Assembly: GCF_017854415.1 (NCBI RefSeq)
Contig: NZ_JAFMHR010000002.1
Coordinates: 1 to 62,587 of the forward strand
Direction: 5' to 3'
Source: Yoonia sp.
GTDB lineage: Bacteria; Pseudomonadota; Alphaproteobacteria; Rhodobacterales; Rhodobacteraceae
Length of the DNA stretch: 62,587 nucleotides
Shown here one piece after another: positions 20,401-29,051 of this stretch. A model generated the notes under the pieces. That model was not told where the DNA came from and searched no databases. It worked only from the letters and a program-made list of their open reading frames with translations. Every line of letters begins with the position of its first letter. Position 1 is the first letter of the stretch. Made by a program: the position numbers and the translations under genes.

Positions 20401-21110
20401 ACGAAAATCGGCAAAGGGTTCAGGCCTGCGCGTGATAGACTGCGCACCATGCGGTTGATGGGGTTAAGACCGCCGCCTTGGACCAGTGCGCGGTAGAAAA
20501 CGATTGGCACGATTGGTGCGCCATCCGTCCAGCCCGCTTTGGCCGCGGACAGATCAGCGATGCCTGCGCCGGGCCAATAGACGCCTGCACGTAACAACGG
20601 GCTTGGTGCGCTTGGCTTTTCGCCACCATCAAGCATGGCCTTCGCGTAGGCCAGCATATTAGCGCTATTCTGCGGGCCGCCTTCGACCAGATAAGACCAC
20701 AGCGTGTCGTAGTCTTCGCCGCTGACGGTCGAGAGTTCGCGCAGTTCTTGATCGGGTTTGTCGTCGCCGGGCAATGCCGCAAAGGGGATGCCAGCCTCGC
20801 GCAAACGCGCTGCATATTGGACCAGTCCATATTTCCAATAGCCCGCGCCGCCCAATATGCGGGCAATCACCAACCGTGATTTTGTGGCGCAATCATCCAG
20901 ATGCAGATCAACCGACATCGGGTGGATCAAATGCATCATGTTTGCCAAGCGCAGGCTGGGTGGGGCCGTCATTTCTGATCGCGCCTCTGACAATGCTGCC
21001 AACTCGGTATCGGCCGCCGAGATAATCACAACATCGGCGGGGGTTTGCCCCAGATCGACCGGTTCGGTGCCGTCAGAAATCGCACCGGGTGTTGCGGCTA
21101 GCAGGTGCAT
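17409..21110 (-). CDS. cobN: Cobaltochelatase subunit CobN
   Basis: 1233 aa; [73 protein letters not shown] is diagnostic of CobN/BchH. Confidence 0.96.
   Translation of the reverse strand: [1233 protein letters not shown]
19618..19653 (+). repeat. Dispersed repeat copy embedded in cobN coding sequence
   Basis: GGAGCCTCCGGCGGAGGTATTTTTGAACAGAAGAAG; antisense reads [13 protein letters not shown] in the CobN frame. Confidence 0.7.
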
Positions 21111-21157
21111 TGGCGAAACCCTCGTGCTAAAGAGCGGCCAAACATAAGGTTACGACC

Positions 21158-21322
21158 ATGGATTATAAAGCTACAGGAGCGGCGACATTGGGTAAGAATG
21201 CACCGAGACATAACGAACACAATGCCCACGGCAGCACCAAAAAACCATTTGGTCAGCGCCCCAGCAAAGAAGAATTGTTGGCGCGGATGAAAGCGGCGGC
21301 TGAGGCCAAAAAGGAAGAGTAA
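21158..21322 (+). CDS. Small charged protein of unknown function (54 aa), absent from supplied ORF track
   Basis: ATG at 21158 to TAA at 21320-21322: MDYKATGAATLGKNAPRHNEHNAHGSTKKPFGQRPSKEELLARMKAAAEAKKEE; below the track length cut-off, divergent from cobN. Confidence 0.55.
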   Translation: MDYKATGAATLGKNAPRHNEHNAHGSTKKPFGQRPSKEELLARMKAAAEAKKEE

Positions 21323-21324
21323 GT

Positions 21325-21774
21325 TCACAGCTTCTTTTCCATGAAAAGAGAGCTGTTTGCTTCTGCGTAGTCGCCAAAGACACCGCAGTCTTCAAATCCA
21401 AATCTGCGATAAAGCCTATGGGCTGCATGCAGTACATTGCCTGTTTCAAGCTTGATCACGGTCAAACCATCTGCGCGCGCTTGATCTTCGATCTGGCGCA
21501 GGATGGCGTCGGCGACACCTTTGCCGCGGGCGTTCTCTGCGACGAACATTGATTTCACTTCACCGTAGCCGTTATTGATCTTCAGCGCGCCAGTGCCGCA
21601 AAGGTCCTTGCCGATCCTTGCGGCAAAGAAATGAATGCTGGGGTCAACCAGATCAGCGATGTCGAGATAGAAGTTATCCTCCGGCGCAAACTGGCTTTCC
21701 ATCAAAGCATGACTTTGCTTTAGCAGCGCCGTGGCCTGCGGGTGGTGAGGATCTGTTTTCTCGACGATGATCAT
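21325..21774 (-). CDS. GNAT-family N-acetyltransferase
   Basis: 149 aa; VKSMFVAENARGKGVADAILRQIEDQARADGLTVIKLETG acetyl-CoA-binding motif. Confidence 0.88.
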   Translation of the reverse strand: MIIVEKTDPHHPQATALLKQSHALMESQFAPEDNFYLDIADLVDPSIHFFAARIGKDLCGTGALKINNGYGEVKSMFVAENARGKGVADAILRQIEDQARADGLTVIKLETGNVLHAAHRLYRRFGFEDCGVFGDYAEANSSLFMEKKL

Positions 21775-21781
21775 CTTGCAA

Positions 21782-22846
21782 TTAGGCTTGCAGGGCGGCG
21801 GTGATTGCGGCGTGATCCAGTCCGGCTTCGCCGATCACAACGAGCCGCGTTGTGCGCGGCGCATCGCCAAAGGGCTGGTCGAAATAGGTGTCAACGCGTG
21901 GGCCCACGGCCTGTAGGGTCAAACGCATCGGCTTGCCTTCGATTGCGACAAATCCTTTGAGCCGCAGAATGTTGTTGGCGCGGATCACGTCTGCGACTTG
22001 CGCGGCGAAGGCCGCCGCATCCGCGATTTCGCCGCGATTGACGATGAAGCTCTCGAACTCGTCATGACCATGCTCGTGGGCGTGATCATGGTGATCGTCT
22101 TCGTCGTCATCATGGTGATGGTGGTGATGCACCTCGTGGCGGGCCTCAAGATCGCTTTCGGCACCGATGCCTTGGCCCAGTAAAATATCAATAGGCAGCG
22201 CACCCATAGAGGTTTTGACGACTTGTACGCCAGCGCGCGATTCCGATTTAAGACGGGTGGTCAACGCGTCAGCCTCTGCCGGATCAAGTAGGTCGATTTT
22301 ATTCACAACGATCATATCGGCGCAGGCGATCTGGTCCTCGAACAACTCTGACAATGGCGTCTCGTGGTCCAGATTTTCGTCCTGCGCGCGCTGGGCGTCG
22401 ACCGCCGCAACGTTATGCGCAAACTGCCCATCATGAACGGCGCGGCCATCCACAACGGTCACAACACCGTCGACAGTCACTTTGGTCGAAATGCCTGGCC
22501 AGTTGAACGCGCGCACAAGTGGTTGCGGGAGGGCCAAACCGGATGTTTCGATCACAATGTGATCTGGTTTTGGGTCGCGCGCCAGCAAGGCTTCCATCGT
22601 AGGAATGAAATCATCGGCAACGGTGCAGCAAATGCAGCCGTTGGACAGCTCGACGATATCGTCTTCTGTGCAAACCTCTGCGCCGCAACCCTTCAGGATA
22701 TCCCCGTCCACGCCCAGATCGCCGAATTCGTTGATGATCAGCGCGATCTTCTTGCCCTGTGCGTTTTGTAGCATGTGGCGGATCAGCGTCGTTTTACCAG
22801 CGCCAAGAAAGCCGGTGACAACGGTAGCGGGGATTTTAGCGGCCAT
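21782..22846 (-). CDS. cobW: CobW GTPase with His-rich insert
   Basis: ORF 21782..22912, likely ATG at 22846 (MAAKIPATVVTGFLGAGKTTLIRHML); SNGCICCTVADDF motif; HHHHHHDDDEDDHHDHAHEHGHDE. Confidence 0.94.
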   Translation of the reverse strand: MAAKIPATVVTGFLGAGKTTLIRHMLQNAQGKKIALIINEFGDLGVDGDILKGCGAEVCTEDDIVELSNGCICCTVADDFIPTMEALLARDPKPDHIVIETSGLALPQPLVRAFNWPGISTKVTVDGVVTVVDGRAVHDGQFAHNVAAVDAQRAQDENLDHETPLSELFEDQIACADMIVVNKIDLLDPAEADALTTRLKSESRAGVQVVKTSMGALPIDILLGQGIGAESDLEARHEVHHHHHHDDDEDDHHDHAHEHGHDEFESFIVNRGEIADAAAFAAQVADVIRANNILRLKGFVAIEGKPMRLTLQAVGPRVDTYFDQPFGDAPRTTRLVVIGEAGLDHAAITAALQA

Positions 22847-23005
22847 GAAGAGTGTCCAGTTCAAAAAGGTTAGAATCGTGGGATAAGCAGGTTTGCGCAG
22901 AGACCTATTCAATCAAGCGCCCAGCTTCAATAACCCGTCATGCTGCAGTCGCCGCAGCGTCCAGCGGCAATTCCCCGCACGAAACCGCCCTAAACCGCAA
23001 TATCT

Positions 23006-23014
23006 TGTGGATAA
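23006..23014 (-). promoter_or_regulatory. Isolated consensus DnaA-box sequence
   Basis: TGTGGATAA on + strand = TTATCCACA on - strand, in the cobW/smc intergenic region; only one copy seen there. Confidence 0.25.
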
Positions 23015-23113
23015 CTAGCCCAATTCCGCCACATACGGGGGCTGCCCGTTGACAGCTACCGTGACGCAGGGCGATGCTTTTGAACCTTTAGGAATCACTT
23101 GGGACAATTGTAG

Positions 23114-26100
23114 GTGCGCTTTAGCAAACTGCGACTGAACGGCTTCAAAAGCTTTGTGGACCCCACCGATCTGATCATCACCGATGGTTTGACGGGCGTT
23201 GTGGGCCCAAACGGCTGTGGAAAATCCAATCTGCTAGAGGCGCTGCGCTGGGTCATGGGCGAAAACCGTCCGACGGCAATGCGCGGCGGCGGCATGGAGG
23301 ACGTGATTTTTGCCGGAACGGCCACGCGGCCTGCGCGCAACTTTGCCGAAGTGTCACTGGTCATCGACAATGGTGAGCGGCTCGCCCCTGCCGCGTTCAA
23401 CGACAATGATAACCTTGAGATCACGCGCCGGATCACGCGTGATGCGGGGTCTGCCTTTAAAGTAGGGACCAAGGACGTCCGTGCCCGCGACGTCCAGATG
23501 TTGTTCGCCGATGCATCAACCGGTGCGCATTCACCTGCGCTGGTCCGGCAAGGCCAGATTTCTGAATTGATCAACGCAAAGCCAAAATCGCGCCGCCGGA
23601 TTTTGGAAGAAGCTGCGGGAATTTCAGGTCTGTATCAACGCCGCCATGAGGCCGAGTTGAAGCTGAAGGGTGCGGAATCAAACCTCACGCGCGTTGATGA
23701 TGTGATTGAGCAATTGGCAGCGCAACTGGCGCAGTTGGCGAGGCAGGCAAAGCAAGCAGCACGCTACCGTGAAATCGGTGAAAAGCTACGCAAGGCCGAA
23801 GGATTGCTGTTGTTTCGCCGCTGGAAAGAGGCGGACGAGGCTTTGTTGGCTGCTGCTAACCAGTTACGCGAACGCACGACAGCGGCTGGTGCGGCCGAAA
23901 AGGCGGCCCGTGAAGCCGCCAAAGCGCGGGCTGTGGCTGAGGACGCATTGCCAGCTTTGCGCGAGGAAGAAGCGATTGCTGCCGCTGTCTTGCAGCGTCT
24001 GCAGGTCCAGCGCGATACGTTGAAAGATCAAGAAATTCGCGCCCGCGAGATGATTGAAACATTGCGCGCTCGCATTGATCAACTGACCCGCGATATGGAC
24101 CGTGAAAGTGGTTTGAACAAAGACGCGCACGAAACAATTGAGCGTCTAGAATGGGAAGCCCGCGAAATCGGGAAAGCCGGCGCAGGCCATGACGGCCGAC
24201 TGGAAGAGGCCCAAGTTGGCGCACGTGAAGCTGCTGGCGTTTTGCAACAACGCGAAGCGGATTTGGCACAACTAACAGAAGACGTCGCCCGACTGGCCGC
24301 GCGCCACCAATCTGCGCAGCGTTTGCTTGAAGATAACCGTACGACAATGACGAAAAGTGAAGCAGAAGCTGTGCGCGCTAAGGCTGCGATGGCTGATGCT
24401 GCTGCAGCGCTTGCCAAAGCCGAAGCTGATTTTGTAACGGCAGGTGAGGCTGAAACAGCGGCCGTCGCCGCTGCCGAGGCCGCAGATGCGGCACTGATTG
24501 CGGCAGAAACGAAACGCGCCGATACCCAGTCACGCGAAAGCGATGCCCGCGCTTTGCGGTCGGCTGCCGAAGGCGAAGCCAATGCGCTGCGTGCCGAAGT
24601 GTCTGCCTTGGCTAAACTGGTTGAACGCGACACGGCCGAAGGCGGGCAGGTTCTTGATCTGCTGCGTGTGCAGGGTGGTTATGAAAAGGCGCTAGGTGCT
24701 GCGTTGGCCGATGATCTGCGCGCGCCAGCTGTTGACGCAAGTGCGAAATCAGGCTGGGCGATGCTGCCCGGATATAAAGCTGCGCAAACCTTGCCCGAAG
24801 GGGTGAAGGCGTTAACAAACTACGTGACAGTGCCGGAAGTGTTGGCGCGCCGGATGAGCCAAGTTGGCCTTGTGGATGCCGAGGACGGCCCGCGCCTTCA
24901 AGCTGACCTTAAGCCCGGACAGCGGCTTGTCTCTGTTGACGGTGATTTGTGGCGTTGGGACGGGTTCCGTGCGGGTGCCGAAGATGCGCCCTCTGCAGCG
25001 GCATTGCGGTTGCAGCAGCTGAACCGCTTGACCGAACTCAAGCGTGACTTGGAAGAGATTTCAGCGACGGCCCAAGGTGCTGCTCAAGCGCACGAGACGC
25101 TGACTGCGATGCTCAAAACGCAATCCGAAGCGGATCATGCCGCCCGTCAGGCCCGCCGGAATGCCGATGGTGCAGTGGCAGATGCCAACCGTGCGGCGAG
25201 CCGCGCAGAGGCAGATCGTAACCTTTCGGAAGGCAAATTGGAAAGCTTTGGCTTGGCGGTGAAACGCCATGAGGAAGAAGCGTTGGGTGCACGCCGCGCT
25301 TTGGTTGAGGCTGAAAAAGCGGTTGCGGCGCTGGGCGATCTTGGGACGGCCCGTGCCGCTGTTGAAGATGTAAAAATGACCGTAGAGGCCGCGCGCATCA
25401 CGATGATGTCGCGAAGGTCAGCGCATGATGAAGTGCGCCGCGAAGGCGAAGCACGGCTAAAGCGTAGCCAAGAAATCACGAAAGAAGTCAGCGGCTGGAA
25501 GCACCGCCTTGAGACGGCCAGCAAGCGCACCGCTGAATTGGCCGAACGCAAAGATGCTTCGCAGGCCGAACTGACAGAGGCGTCAGCCGCGCCAGAGGAA
25601 ATTGCCGCCAAGCGCGCCGAACTCGCAGATGCAATTGACGAGGCTGAAATCAGACGACAGGCATCGTCCGATAAACTAGTGGTGGCGGATACTGCTTTGC
25701 GTGATGCAGGGCATTTAGAACGTGACGCAGAGCGGCTTGCCTCGGAAGCACGCGAAGCCCGTGCGCGGTCGGAGGCGCGTGCAGATGCTGCTCGCGAAAC
25801 TGTCGCTTATGCGGCAGAACGGATCATTGAAGCGCAAGAGGTAGCCCCTGAAAAACTGCTCGAGACGCTTGATATAGACGCTAGTCAAATGCCTGCCTCT
25901 GATATCGTTGAAGGGCAAGTCAACGCGCTGAAGCGGCAGCGCGACAGTCTGGGTGCCGTGAATTTACGTGCCGAAGAAGATGCCAAAGACGTGCAGGTCG
26001 AGCACGATGGATTGGTATCCGAAAAGATCGATCTTGAGGCGGCGATTGCTGCTTTGCGCTCTGGTATTGCTGGTTTGAACAAAGAAGGCCGTGAGCGGCT

Positions 26101-26569
26101 TTTGACTGCGTTTGAGCAGGTAAACGATAACTTTGGCCTGCTGTTTACACATTTGTTCGGTGGTGGTGAGGCCAAGCTGGTCTTGGTCGAATCCGATGAC
26201 CCGCTGGAAGCCGGACTTGAGATTATGTGCCAGCCGCCAGGTAAAAAGCTCAGCACGCTTTCGCTCTTGTCTGGTGGTGAGCAGACACTGACCGCCATGG
26301 CGCTGATCTTTGCGGTGTTCTTGGCAAACCCCGCGCCGATCTGTGTGTTGGACGAGGTTGACGCACCTTTGGACGACGCCAACGTCACCCGCTTTTGTGA
26401 TCTGCTGGACGAAATGACCCGCCGGACTGAAACGCGGTTCCTGATCATCACGCACCATGCCGTCACCATGAGCCGTATGGACCGGCTGTTTGGTGTCACG
26501 ATGGGCGAACAGGGCGTGTCGCAGTTGGTGTCGGTTGATCTGAAACGTGCGGCGGCGATGGTGGCCTAG
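23114..26569 (+). CDS. smc: Chromosome segregation protein SMC
   Basis: 1151 aa; LRLNGFKSFVDPTDLII...GVVGPNGCGKSNLLEALRWVMGE Walker A; LSGGEQTLTAMALIFAVFLANPAPICVLDEVDAPLDDANV signature/Walker B; long coiled-coil arms. Confidence 0.97.
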   Translation: MRFSKLRLNGFKSFVDPTDLIITDGLTGVVGPNGCGKSNLLEALRWVMGENRPTAMRGGGMEDVIFAGTATRPARNFAEVSLVIDNGERLAPAAFNDNDNLEITRRITRDAGSAFKVGTKDVRARDVQMLFADASTGAHSPALVRQGQISELINAKPKSRRRILEEAAGISGLYQRRHEAELKLKGAESNLTRVDDVIEQLAAQLAQLARQAKQAARYREIGEKLRKAEGLLLFRRWKEADEALLAAANQLRERTTAAGAAEKAAREAAKARAVAEDALPALREEEAIAAAVLQRLQVQRDTLKDQEIRAREMIETLRARIDQLTRDMDRESGLNKDAHETIERLEWEAREIGKAGAGHDGRLEEAQVGAREAAGVLQQREADLAQLTEDVARLAARHQSAQRLLEDNRTTMTKSEAEAVRAKAAMADAAAALAKAEADFVTAGEAETAAVAAAEAADAALIAAETKRADTQSRESDARALRSAAEGEANALRAEVSALAKLVERDTAEGGQVLDLLRVQGGYEKALGAALADDLRAPAVDASAKSGWAMLPGYKAAQTLPEGVKALTNYVTVPEVLARRMSQVGLVDAEDGPRLQADLKPGQRLVSVDGDLWRWDGFRAGAEDAPSAAALRLQQLNRLTELKRDLEEISATAQGAAQAHETLTAMLKTQSEADHAARQARRNADGAVADANRAASRAEADRNLSEGKLESFGLAVKRHEEEALGARRALVEAEKAVAALGDLGTARAAVEDVKMTVEAARITMMSRRSAHDEVRREGEARLKRSQEITKEVSGWKHRLETASKRTAELAERKDASQAELTEASAAPEEIAAKRAELADAIDEAEIRRQASSDKLVVADTALRDAGHLERDAERLASEAREARARSEARADAARETVAYAAERIIEAQEVAPEKLLETLDIDASQMPASDIVEGQVNALKRQRDSLGAVNLRAEEDAKDVQVEHDGLVSEKIDLEAAIAALRSGIAGLNKEGRERLLTAFEQVNDNFGLLFTHLFGGGEAKLVLVESDDPLEAGLEIMCQPPGKKLSTLSLLSGGEQTLTAMALIFAVFLANPAPICVLDEVDAPLDDANVTRFCDLLDEMTRRTETRFLIITHHAVTMSRMDRLFGVTMGEQGVSQLVSVDLKRAAAMVA

Positions 26570-26573
26570 GGCC

Positions 26574-26608
26574 GGAGCCTCCGGCGGGGATATTTAGGCT
26601 CTGAAGAA
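26574..26608 (+). repeat. Dispersed repeat copy
   Basis: GGAGCCTCCGGCGGGGATATTTAGGCTCTGAAGAA in the gap between smc and the M19 dipeptidase. Confidence 0.65.
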
Positions 26609-26612
26609 CAGT

Positions 26613-27776
26613 TTAGCGTAGGCGTGCGCGTAGGACTCTGATCATATTGCCGCCCATGATTTTCGTGATTTGTGCTTCGGTGAGGCCGGTTTCGAGTAGG
26701 GCATGGGTGAGGCTGGCGAGTTGTGATACGTCAAAACCGGTTGTCACTGCACCGTCAAAGTCTGACCCAAGCGAAACGTGATCTTCGCCCAGCAAATCGA
26801 CCGCTGCTTTGATTGTTGCGGCCACCCCTGATGGACTGTCGTCGCAGATGACATCGGCCCAATAGCCGATCGCGATGACCCCGCCTTTTGCAGCGATTGC
26901 TTGCATCAGGTGATCGGGAAAGTTGCGTTTGACGGGGCAGACGCTGAAAATACCTGTGTGACTGACGACGATGGGCATGTCAGTTATTTCCAGCACATCA
27001 CGCGCCACTTGCTGCGACGAGTGCGCAAGGTCCAGGATCAGCCCGCGTGCTTCGACGTCTGCCACAACTTGCCGTCCGAAATCGGTCAGGCCGTGGTCAC
27101 CCTCGCCATGCAAAGACCCACCCAAGACGTTATCAAAAAAGTGTTGCAGCGCGATCATGCGGTGCCCTGCTGCCATCAGTTTATCAAGGTTTGCGATGTC
27201 CCCTTCGAGCGCATGTGCCCCTTCGATACCCAACAAGCCGCCAACCACGATTTGCCCCGCAGCGCGGTCTGAAAGCAGTGTTTCAAGGTCGGCACGGGTT
27301 TTGATGACCCGCAGTTGCCCATTCGATGCATCCGCATAATCATGCAGTCGCTTTGCTTGGTGCATTGCGCGCTCCAGCAGGCTGTTCCATGTGCGCGGCG
27401 GCCAGAGTTGTGCGACAACCAGCGTTGTAATGCTGTCTGAAGCATCGGCTGAATTGCCATCATAATTTTGCCCTGCCGGGCTTTTTGTGACCGCAGTGAA
27501 CATTTGCAAGGCGACATTGCCTGCGATCAAACGTGGCAAATCCACATGCCCGCGATCGGAGTGATCCAGCAAGCTGCGTCGCCACATAAGAGTGTCAGCA
27601 TGCCAATCGCCGATGATCAGTTCATCGTGCAGGGCTTGCGCCTGCGCCGATACGGGAAATGGGACATGCGGTGTGACGGCGTTGCGGTTGTCTTCGACGA
27701 TGCCGGGGACAAATATCAAAAACCCCGCGACGGCCGCACAGAGGGCAAGGCCCAGAATTTTAACGAACAACTTCAT
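26613..27776 (-). CDS. Membrane dipeptidase (peptidase M19)
   Basis: 387 aa; IIGDWHADTLMWRR, LGIEGAHALEGD, ILDLAHSS, VVSHTGIFSVCP, LGSDFDGAV. Confidence 0.92.
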   Translation of the reverse strand: MKLFVKILGLALCAAVAGFLIFVPGIVEDNRNAVTPHVPFPVSAQAQALHDELIIGDWHADTLMWRRSLLDHSDRGHVDLPRLIAGNVALQMFTAVTKSPAGQNYDGNSADASDSITTLVVAQLWPPRTWNSLLERAMHQAKRLHDYADASNGQLRVIKTRADLETLLSDRAAGQIVVGGLLGIEGAHALEGDIANLDKLMAAGHRMIALQHFFDNVLGGSLHGEGDHGLTDFGRQVVADVEARGLILDLAHSSQQVARDVLEITDMPIVVSHTGIFSVCPVKRNFPDHLMQAIAAKGGVIAIGYWADVICDDSPSGVAATIKAAVDLLGEDHVSLGSDFDGAVTTGFDVSQLASLTHALLETGLTEAQITKIMGGNMIRVLRARLR

Positions 27777-27790
27777 TGGTTGCGGTCTAT

Positions 27791-28957
27791 CTAGAGCCGA
27801 CCTAACAGATCACGCGTAGGCCATGCATCGGCTGGCAACCCGAGGCGTCCCTGTTCAGCCTGTACCGCTGCCCGTGTCATCGCGCCCAGGATTCCGTCTA
27901 TGCCACCCACATCATGCCCGCGTGCGGTCAGTTTGCTTTGCAGTTGCTGCATTTCTTGACCGCTAAGTGCAGGCGTCGGATTGCCCGCATCATAGACGGG
28001 TGCGCCGCCCAAACGTGTCGCGAAATAGGCAGCAGTTGTGACGTAAACAAAGCTTTTGTTCCACTCAAAGTAGACCTCGAAATTCGGATAGGCCAAGAAC
28101 GCTGGGCCGTCGCGTCCCATTGGCAGCAGGACCGATGCTTCGAGGTTGGAGGGCCCCAGCGATCCAGTGCGCGCAGTGACCCCGCGACTGGCCCATTCAC
28201 GCACACTGGCTTTGTGGTTCAGGCCGGTTTGTGACCAGTCCAGATTGGAGGGCAAAGCGATCTCTTGCAGCCACGGTTCATTCGCCCGCCAGCCTAGTGA
28301 CGACAGAACATTCGCGCCCGTCATCAATGCGTCGGGTGACGAGTTTTTGAGGTCCACGACCCCGTCGCCATCCCCGTCCATGCCTTGGCGCACGATTTCA
28401 CGGGGCAGTTTTTGCAATTGCCCGATTTCGCCTGCCCATGCCCCAGTTGTTGTAGCCGGGTTCATGCCGCCGCGGCGGTAAAGTTCGATTGCGGCAATCA
28501 GTTGAGGGCGGAACAGCTCTGGCCTGCGGCAATCGTGGGCAAGTGTGAGCAGTGCGTTGCGTGTGTTAAAGTTACCTTGGACTTGACCAAAATCGGTTTC
28601 AAACGCCCAAAATGCCAAAAGGACGCCGCGCGGGATGCCAAAACGGGCTTCGATCGTGTCAAAGGTGCTGTCAAAGCGGCTTCCATAGGTTGCCCCGTTG
28701 TTGATGCGGTTTTGGCTGATTAAGGCACGCGAGAAACTTACAAAGTCTTTCTGGAAAACGCCTTGTGACCGATCTGCATTGATGACCGATTGTTCGATCT
28801 GCGCGCCTTGGAAAAAGGCATCTGTGACGGATGCGGGAATGCCCGTTGCTTGCGCTTCGGCTTTGACGTCGTTGATGAATGCGCCAACTGGCCCGCCGCA
28901 GGTTTGGGCATTGGCCGCATTTGCGAAAAGAATGAGGGCGAGGGCTGCTGCGCGCAT
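27791..28957 (-). CDS. Lytic murein transglycosylase
   Basis: ORF 27791..29029, likely start at 28957 (MRAAALALILFANAANA signal peptide); FDTIEARFGIPRGVLLAFWAFETDFG...; C-terminal PG-binding-like segment LQSKLTARGHDVGGIDGILGAMTRAAV. Confidence 0.9.
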   Translation of the reverse strand: MRAAALALILFANAANAQTCGGPVGAFINDVKAEAQATGIPASVTDAFFQGAQIEQSVINADRSQGVFQKDFVSFSRALISQNRINNGATYGSRFDSTFDTIEARFGIPRGVLLAFWAFETDFGQVQGNFNTRNALLTLAHDCRRPELFRPQLIAAIELYRRGGMNPATTTGAWAGEIGQLQKLPREIVRQGMDGDGDGVVDLKNSSPDALMTGANVLSSLGWRANEPWLQEIALPSNLDWSQTGLNHKASVREWASRGVTARTGSLGPSNLEASVLLPMGRDGPAFLAYPNFEVYFEWNKSFVYVTTAAYFATRLGGAPVYDAGNPTPALSGQEMQQLQSKLTARGHDVGGIDGILGAMTRAAVQAEQGRLGLPADAWPTRDLLGRL

Positions 28958-29051
28958 TGTGATCTCCGGCTTGGTTGATTGCGTTGAGCGTAGCAGTGCA
29001 GGGCAGGCGCGCAAGTGGTCATGCAACACAGCGGGGCAATACGCCGACTGG

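Noticed and set aside
22847-23113. Possible cobalamin riboswitch upstream of cobW
   Set aside because: Minus strand shows GCTGCGGCGACTGCAG, loosely like the GCxGCCCCCGCAACTGTA core, but I could not find the remaining conserved B12-box elements in order. Infernal with RF00174 would decide.
23856-26499. Long antisense ORFs opposite smc (e.g. 24079..24633, 25147..25611, 25885..26499)
   Set aside because: Low-complexity Ser/Ala-rich translations are the expected mirror of a GC-rich coiled-coil gene.
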